Origin: JBMNGN01 sp050949865
Lineage (GTDB): Bacteria; Bacillota; Syntrophomonadia; Syntrophomonadales; Syntrophomonadaceae
NCBI GenBank assembly: GCA_050949865.1
Contig: JBMNGN010000005.1
Location: 1-64,000, forward strand
Direction: 5' to 3'
Length of the DNA: 64,000 nucleotides
The notes under the pieces were generated by a model. That model did not search any database. It was not told where the DNA came from and worked only from the letters and a program-made list of their open reading frames with translations. Below are positions 62,546 to 64,000 of the stretch, piece by piece. The position numbers and the translations under genes are program-made. The number at the start of each line of letters is the position of its first letter. The stretch's first letter is position 1.

Positions 62546-63829
62546 TTATGCTGCCAGCAGTTCTTGGGGCCGCTTGATGTCGCTGATCAGCTTTATTGGA
62601 TCGTATGTGATCCCTTTTGAGAGAATCACGTAAAATACCCGAATTAGTTTGCAGCTTAACGCGATTAGTGACTGCTTTTTCTTTAGCGGATTTTTCGCTC
62701 TGGTTGTGTAATACTTGTGTATTTCAGCAAATTCAGCATTTTTAGAAACCAATGGCATGACTGCTTGGAACAACACTGCCCTGAGGCGGCTTCTGCCTCG
62801 TTTACTAATAGTTGTTTGCCCTTTACATTTACCTGAGCTGTTTTCTTTTAAAGCCAGGCCCGCAAGTTTTTGTATCTGTTTAGGAGACTGAAAGCGTCTA
62901 ATATCCCCAACCTCAGAAACAAATCCTGCAACAGTTACAATTCCTACACCTTTGATTGCCAGGAGTTTTTTCACCTCGGGTATTTGCAGGCAAAGTTCCT
63001 CTATGACAACCATTACTGATTCATATTGGTTCTTTTTGTTTTGGTAATCCTCGATCAGCAAATTGATTTCAAGCTTTGCGGCTGCGCTTCCATTCGTACA
63101 TCCAATGGTGTTTTGGGCTGCTTCATACAGGCTTTTAGCCCTCTTCATTCCCACAGACCTTATCTTGGCATCCCGCCATAGCTTGTTGATTCCCTCCACG
63201 CCAAGAGCTATAATATCTACTGGCAATGGCGCTGACCGAAGTACGAGCATACTGCTGACGGCTTCAAAACTTGCATATACTTTGCAATATTCTGGAAAGT
63301 AGATTTTTAGCCATCTTTGAATACGGTTTTTTACACTGTTTAATTCTTTGAGAATTCGCAGCCGGCAAGCGGTTGCTATCCTCAAATCTGCATATACTCC
63401 CTCAGGAATGTATGGCTCGTTGTACCTGCCCTCAATCACTAGCTTTGCGATTGTTTTCGGGTCTTTTAGATCTGTTTTGCTGGGATGGTTGTCATCAAGT
63501 TCCTTGCTCCGTTTTACGTGGAATGGGTTGACTAAGACAAGCTTCATTTCTTGTTCTTTAAGGTATGATGCCAATCCAAACCAGTAATGGCCTGTCGGCT
63601 CTGCACCTACTAGCACCGCATTTTTGTTTGTCTTTTTCTGAAGGATATCAACCCATTTACTAAAGCTCTGGAAGCCTTCCATGTTGTTTTCGAACTTAAA
63701 GACTTTGCCAAGTTCTACACCACGCCAATCAAATGCTCTAGCATAATGTGTTTCGCTAGCAATATCTACCCCGATTACGATACTTTGTTCAGATACTTGA
63801 TTTAACTTTTCATTTTGTGTACAATTCAT
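62546..63829 (-). CDS. IS110-family transposase
   Basis: About 427 residues from ATG 63829, chosen for GAGG 8 bases upstream; the longer frame starts at 63847. The N-terminal DEDD (RuvC-like) domain shows IVIGVDIASETHYARAFD (Asp), GAEPTGHYW (Glu) and HPSKTDLKDPKTIAKL (Asp). The C-terminal Tnp_IS110 half carries IKGVGIVTVAGFVSEVGDI...QKLAGL and the serine-containing SSGKCKGQTTISKRGRSRLR. It is intact. Such enzymes insert without terminal inverted repeats using a guide RNA. Confidence 0.95.
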   Translation of the reverse strand: MNCTQNEKLNQVSEQSIVIGVDIASETHYARAFDWRGVELGKVFKFENNMEGFQSFSKWVDILQKKTNKNAVLVGAEPTGHYWFGLASYLKEQEMKLVLVNPFHVKRSKELDDNHPSKTDLKDPKTIAKLVIEGRYNEPYIPEGVYADLRIATACRLRILKELNSVKNRIQRWLKIYFPEYCKVYASFEAVSSMLVLRSAPLPVDIIALGVEGINKLWRDAKIRSVGMKRAKSLYEAAQNTIGCTNGSAAAKLEINLLIEDYQNKKNQYESVMVVIEELCLQIPEVKKLLAIKGVGIVTVAGFVSEVGDIRRFQSPKQIQKLAGLALKENSSGKCKGQTTISKRGRSRLRAVLFQAVMPLVSKNAEFAEIHKYYTTRAKNPLKKKQSLIALSCKLIRVFYVILSKGITYDPIKLISDIKRPQELLAA

Positions 63830-64000
63830 TCGAATACTTCCTCTCAATGACTTTTTTTAATTAGGGCGTTCATCGATCGACCCTGTGTGTCATTGTAGGG
63901 GAGTATTCTTTTTTTGCCAAAGTCCATTTTTGTTTGTTTACAGGAATGCTTTCTTTTCTTTACCCTTGATTTGGCTAATTGCCAGAACCAGGAACCTATC
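63830..64000. other. Right edge of the window, upstream of the IS110 transposase
   Basis: No gene. Probably the 5' non-coding part of the IS110 element; the imperfect arms CGTTCATCGATCGACC are AT-poor compared with the surroundings. The element boundary is not visible. Confidence 0.4.

Overview
The window looks like chromosome from an endospore-forming anaerobic Firmicute (class Clostridia). A Syntrophomonas-like syntroph is my best guess, but it rests on gene content alone. The signs are a truncated sporulation sigma factor gene (sigK), a YyaC/DUF1256 spore protein, a T-box leader, IorAB indolepyruvate:ferredoxin oxidoreductase, a phasin-like protein and Shine-Dalgarno sites of the AGGAGG type. 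No rRNA, tRNA or CRISPR array was found.

Left edge (1-1.5 kb): an ABC transporter ATPase of the molybdate type enters from outside the window. It is followed by the first half of sigK, which stops at the codon region where skin-type elements interrupt sigK in other spore formers. The second half was not found anywhere in the window.

Mobile region (1.5-27.9 kb): this is a pile-up of insertions. It holds IS1182-like, IS21 (two copies), IS66 and IS3 elements, a large serine recombinase missing its catalytic half, an IS66-interrupted ChrB-N/MFS/DUF1232 operon, broken type I restriction genes (hsdM), an AAA ATPase plus subtilisin-like protease pair, and two short serine recombinases. The right half has an orderly plan. 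The 23S rRNA methyltransferase gene rumA/rlmD lies at 27.9-29.2 kb on the minus strand. Behind its stop codon come modules built as: RumA 3' end (coding HVE..VL....stop), then about 85-90 bp of spacer, then a GATATGTTCC/GATATGTTTCC motif, then 2-4 degenerate ACATCYA repeats spaced about 30 or 40 bp, then a recombinase or cargo. Displaced RumA 3' ends are readable at 25192-25227 and 23065-23100, and a decayed one at about 17071-17095. I read this as serial insertion of small recombinase-borne cassettes into the end of rumA. It is the main candidate for an undescribed system here.

Right half (29-64 kb): ordinary chromosome. It contains an acyl-CoA ligase, iorBA, yyaC, hisC and a sodium:solute symporter (amino-acid/2-oxoacid metabolism); a DnaD-like loader with a DnaB-like helicase; an MBL/beta-CASP nuclease; a T-box-led lrp/aminotransferase pair; an UbiB-like kinase and a phasin; a znuACB-fur metal-uptake cluster with a clear promoter and palindromic operator; two divergent MFS exporters; a CopA copper ATPase; a TcdA-like E1 enzyme; a thioredoxin-like protein; a long FtsA-like ATPase; a tandem PII-like protein; an AstE/AspA-type deacylase; and an IS110-family element at the right edge.
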